Of a stretch of 64,000 bases of DNA, positions 61,826-64,000 are shown piece after piece. The DNA comes from Mucilaginibacter rubeus (GTDB lineage: Bacteria > Bacteroidota > Bacteroidia > Sphingobacteriales > Sphingobacteriaceae), in NCBI RefSeq assembly GCF_003286415.2, contig NZ_CP043450.1, positions 3,844,001-3,908,000 of the forward strand. The letters run 5' to 3'. The translations under genes and the position numbers were made by a program. Below the pieces are notes generated by a model. The model was not told the origin of the DNA. It saw only the letters and a program-made list of their open reading frames with translations, and ran no database searches. Position 1 is the stretch's first letter. Each line of letters opens with the position of its first letter.

Positions 61826-64000
61826 TTATTTTAATGAAATATTAGCGCCAAAAACAAAAGTGCGCGTTACTGGATAGTTGTTAGTCCAATCAGATGCAAA
61901 TGCAGACTGATTTAACCCTGAATTTGAGGTACCCCTGGTATAAGAAGTCTGTTCAGGGTCCCATCCAATCCATTTGGTAAAGGTGTGCAGGTTACGGCCG
62001 CTCACATAAAATGTAAGTCCGTTCAAATGCAGTTTATCAAGTATATTTTGCCCTACTACATAGCTCAGGGTTACATCTTTGATACGGGTATAGCTTGCAT
62101 CCCTTGGATATCCGTAACCACGGGTATTGGTATAAGCCAATGATTGGAATGAATTATTGTTGTTAGTTGGTGTCCAGTAACCGATTTCGGCAGGGGTATT
62201 TCTTCTGCCCGACTCATCAGCATAGTTTAAGTCAGTATTGTTACGCATCATTCCCTGCGCTGTTTGTATAAATACGCTCAGGTTAAATTGTTTGTAATGG
62301 AATGTATTGGTAATACCACCTGTCCATTTTGGTGAAGTTTGACCTTGTATCACACGGTCGCCATCAGCGGTAATTTTGCCATCGCCATTAATGTCGGCGA
62401 ATTTAAGATCACCAGGTTTAGCGCCCGGATCTTGTTTAGACGGATCTTCGCCTGTTTGCCAAACACCGGTCATTTTGTAATCATAAATTACGCCGATGGG
62501 TTTGCCAATGAACCAGCGGTTACCCAGATCGTCCTTGCCATCGCCGTAAAGACTAACAATTTTATTACGGTTAAGCGCGTAAACGATATTTGATTCCCAG
62601 CGGAAGTTTTTACCATCAATATTGCGGGTATTCAAGTTGATCTCCAAACCTTTGTTGGCTACTTTACCAATGTTATCCCAAACGTTTGAATAACCCGTTA
62701 CAAGCGGGAGGCTCCTTTTTAACAACAAGCCCGACGTACGCGTATTATAAGCATCAACCGAACCATTGATACGGCTGCCTAACAAAGAAAAATCAACACC
62801 AACGTTGGCGCCGGTGGTAGTTTCCCAATGCAGGTTAGCATTACCTAAGTTACTGGCTTGTACGCCTATGGTGCTAACACCATTAAATGGTGAACGTACT
62901 GTTCCGTCGGTTGTAATGGTTTGATAAACGCTGATAGCTTCGTTACCGGTTTTACCGTAAGAGCCGCGAAGTTTTAAGCTGTTAACGATCCTTGAGTTTT
63001 TCAGGAAGCTTTCCTGATCGATATTCCAGCCTAATGCAGCCGAAGGGAATACGCCGTACTTGGTGGTATTTGCACCAAACACCGATGAACCGTCGCGGCG
63101 GGCGGTAACAGTAACAAGGTATTTACCTGCATATGAGTAATTAACACGGCCCATTTGCGAGTTTAACGCGTACCTGTCTGAGTATGACGATGCGGTTTGT
63201 GTGGCACCAGCACCCAGGTTATTGAATGAAAGCTCATCGTTAACAAAACCTGTAGCAGCAGCAGTTGACGTAAAATACCTGCGGCGTTGCGCACTGTACA
63301 AGCCGGTGAAATCTAAGTGGTGCTTGCCAAAATCACGGTTGTAGTACAACAGGTTTTCAATAGTGTAAGTGTTAGTTTCAGAGCTTGAAGCACTGGCCGA
63401 ACCCAGTGGAGTATTGGCCAAACGGCCGCTGTAGCTATCAACCCTTGTTGGCAGGTAGGTGTAGCCTGCATTTAAACGATATTTTAAACCTTTTAAAACA
63501 CCACCAAATTTCACTTCGGCGTAGCCGTTTCCGTTAAGGTTTACGCTGCGGTTTACCTGATCGGTAGTTAGGCCCAGTAAGGGGTTAACATATAATTGCT
63601 CAGGCGCCATTGGATAAATGGTATAAGTACCATCGGCATTATATTCATTACCGTAAGGGCTCATCGCGGTAGCGTTTAAGAGGTTAGCACGGCCTCCGTC
63701 ATAGTTATTGTTGGCGAAGTAAGATGACATGCCCACTGTTAAAAAGTTGGTTACATTAATGTCCAGGTTTGAACGGATGCTTACCCTGTTATATTGGTAG
63801 CCTTTTAGTACGCCTTTTTGTTTAAGATAATCGCCGGATACATAGTATTTGGTATCAGCGCTACCACCAGATACATTCAGGTTATGATCCTGCATAACAC
63901 CTGTTTGGGTAACTTGCTTTATCCAGTCGATAGTTTTACCTGCGGTATAATTTGGTAGTTCGGTATAGTTTGGCACAGGGCTTGTTTGTTTTTGCCCGGT
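61826..64000 (-). CDS. SusC/RagA TonB-dependent receptor (5' part outside window)
   Basis: About 725 residues from the window edge to the stop at 61826; the frame is open at 64000 and the N-terminal signal and plug are missing. The remaining barrel reads NLNVSGGSADTKYYVSGDYL, LRGSYGKTGNEAISVYQT, NVGVDFSLLGSRINGSVDAY, FADINGDGKITADGDRVIQG and ends with RTFVFGANISLK, all standard for SusC proteins. It imports large oligosaccharides across the outer membrane with TonB energy. It is the first visible gene of the arabinogalactan-like locus. Confidence 0.93.
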   Translation of the reverse strand, partial: TGQKQTSPVPNYTELPNYTAGKTIDWIKQVTQTGVMQDHNLNVSGGSADTKYYVSGDYLKQKGVLKGYQYNRVSIRSNLDINVTNFLTVGMSSYFANNNYDGGRANLLNATAMSPYGNEYNADGTYTIYPMAPEQLYVNPLLGLTTDQVNRSVNLNGNGYAEVKFGGVLKGLKYRLNAGYTYLPTRVDSYSGRLANTPLGSASASSSETNTYTIENLLYYNRDFGKHHLDFTGLYSAQRRRYFTSTAAATGFVNDELSFNNLGAGATQTASSYSDRYALNSQMGRVNYSYAGKYLVTVTARRDGSSVFGANTTKYGVFPSAALGWNIDQESFLKNSRIVNSLKLRGSYGKTGNEAISVYQTITTDGTVRSPFNGVSTIGVQASNLGNANLHWETTTGANVGVDFSLLGSRINGSVDAYNTRTSGLLLKRSLPLVTGYSNVWDNIGKVANKGLEINLNTRNIDGKNFRWESNIVYALNRNKIVSLYGDGKDDLGNRWFIGKPIGVIYDYKMTGVWQTGEDPSKQDPGAKPGDLKFADINGDGKITADGDRVIQGQTSPKWTGGITNTFHYKQFNLSVFIQTAQGMMRNNTDLNYADESGRRNTPAEIGYWTPTNNNNSFQSLAYTNTRGYGYPRDASYTRIKDVTLSYVVGQNILDKLHLNGLTFYVSGRNLHTFTKWIGWDPEQTSYTRGTSNSGLNQSAFASDWTNNYPVTRTFVFGANISLK

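Overview
The window looks like chromosomal DNA of a soil or plant-associated Bacteroidota of the Sphingobacteriaceae, probably Mucilaginibacter or a close relative. The signs are SusC/SusD pairs, a FecR/ECF sigma pair, many secreted glycoside hydrolases, lipoprotein signals of the SCKK type, DUF2723 and DUF5689 proteins, LytTR regulators, TAnnTTTG-type promoters and structured intergenic repeats. The genus is inferred from gene content only. No tRNA, rRNA, CRISPR array, transposase or phage gene was found.

Left part (1-9.7 kb): an MFS exporter (cut by the window edge) behind a MarR regulator, a GH25 muramidase, a divergent DoxX/HxlR pair around a 34-bp dyad, an mscS-ppa pair in which ppa is frameshifted, a large DUF2723 membrane protein and a metallophosphoesterase.

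RiPP locus (9.8-18.2 kb), the most unusual region: two full-length LanB-type dehydratases, a LytS-type histidine kinase with a LytTR response regulator, and an unlisted 56-residue peptide gene at 13003-13173. The peptide has a Thr-rich tail (nine Thr in the last 17 residues) and neither Cys nor Ser. No LanC cyclase, peptidase or dedicated exporter lies nearby. A class I lanthipeptide-like machinery without cysteine and cyclase suggests a dehydrated, non-lanthionine peptide.

Middle part (18.3-36 kb): type II NADH dehydrogenase, a VOC protein, GH78 and GH106 rhamnosidases, a CPA1 antiporter, a signalling block (PAS kinase, hybrid kinase with HPt, LytTR regulator) with Dps and a small membrane protein, an ElaA-type acetyltransferase, a sorbosone dehydrogenase-like protein, a lipoprotein and a stand-alone DnaG-type zinc finger. 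Three genes of the signalling block share a 25-bp upstream motif.

Right part (36-64 kb) is carbohydrate and phosphoester utilisation, all on the minus strand: GH95 with an SGNH hydrolase, GH29, a GDPD and a metallophosphoesterase, an ECF sigma/FecR/SusC/SusD/DUF5689 block, and a polysaccharide utilisation locus running off the right edge (SusC, SusD, BNR-propeller protein, DUF2264, GH43, GH2, GH35, L-rhamnose mutarotase). The enzyme set fits arabinogalactan or another plant glycan with Rha, GlcA and Gal. Intergenic spaces carry at least five families of inverted-repeat elements, several of them in more than one copy.
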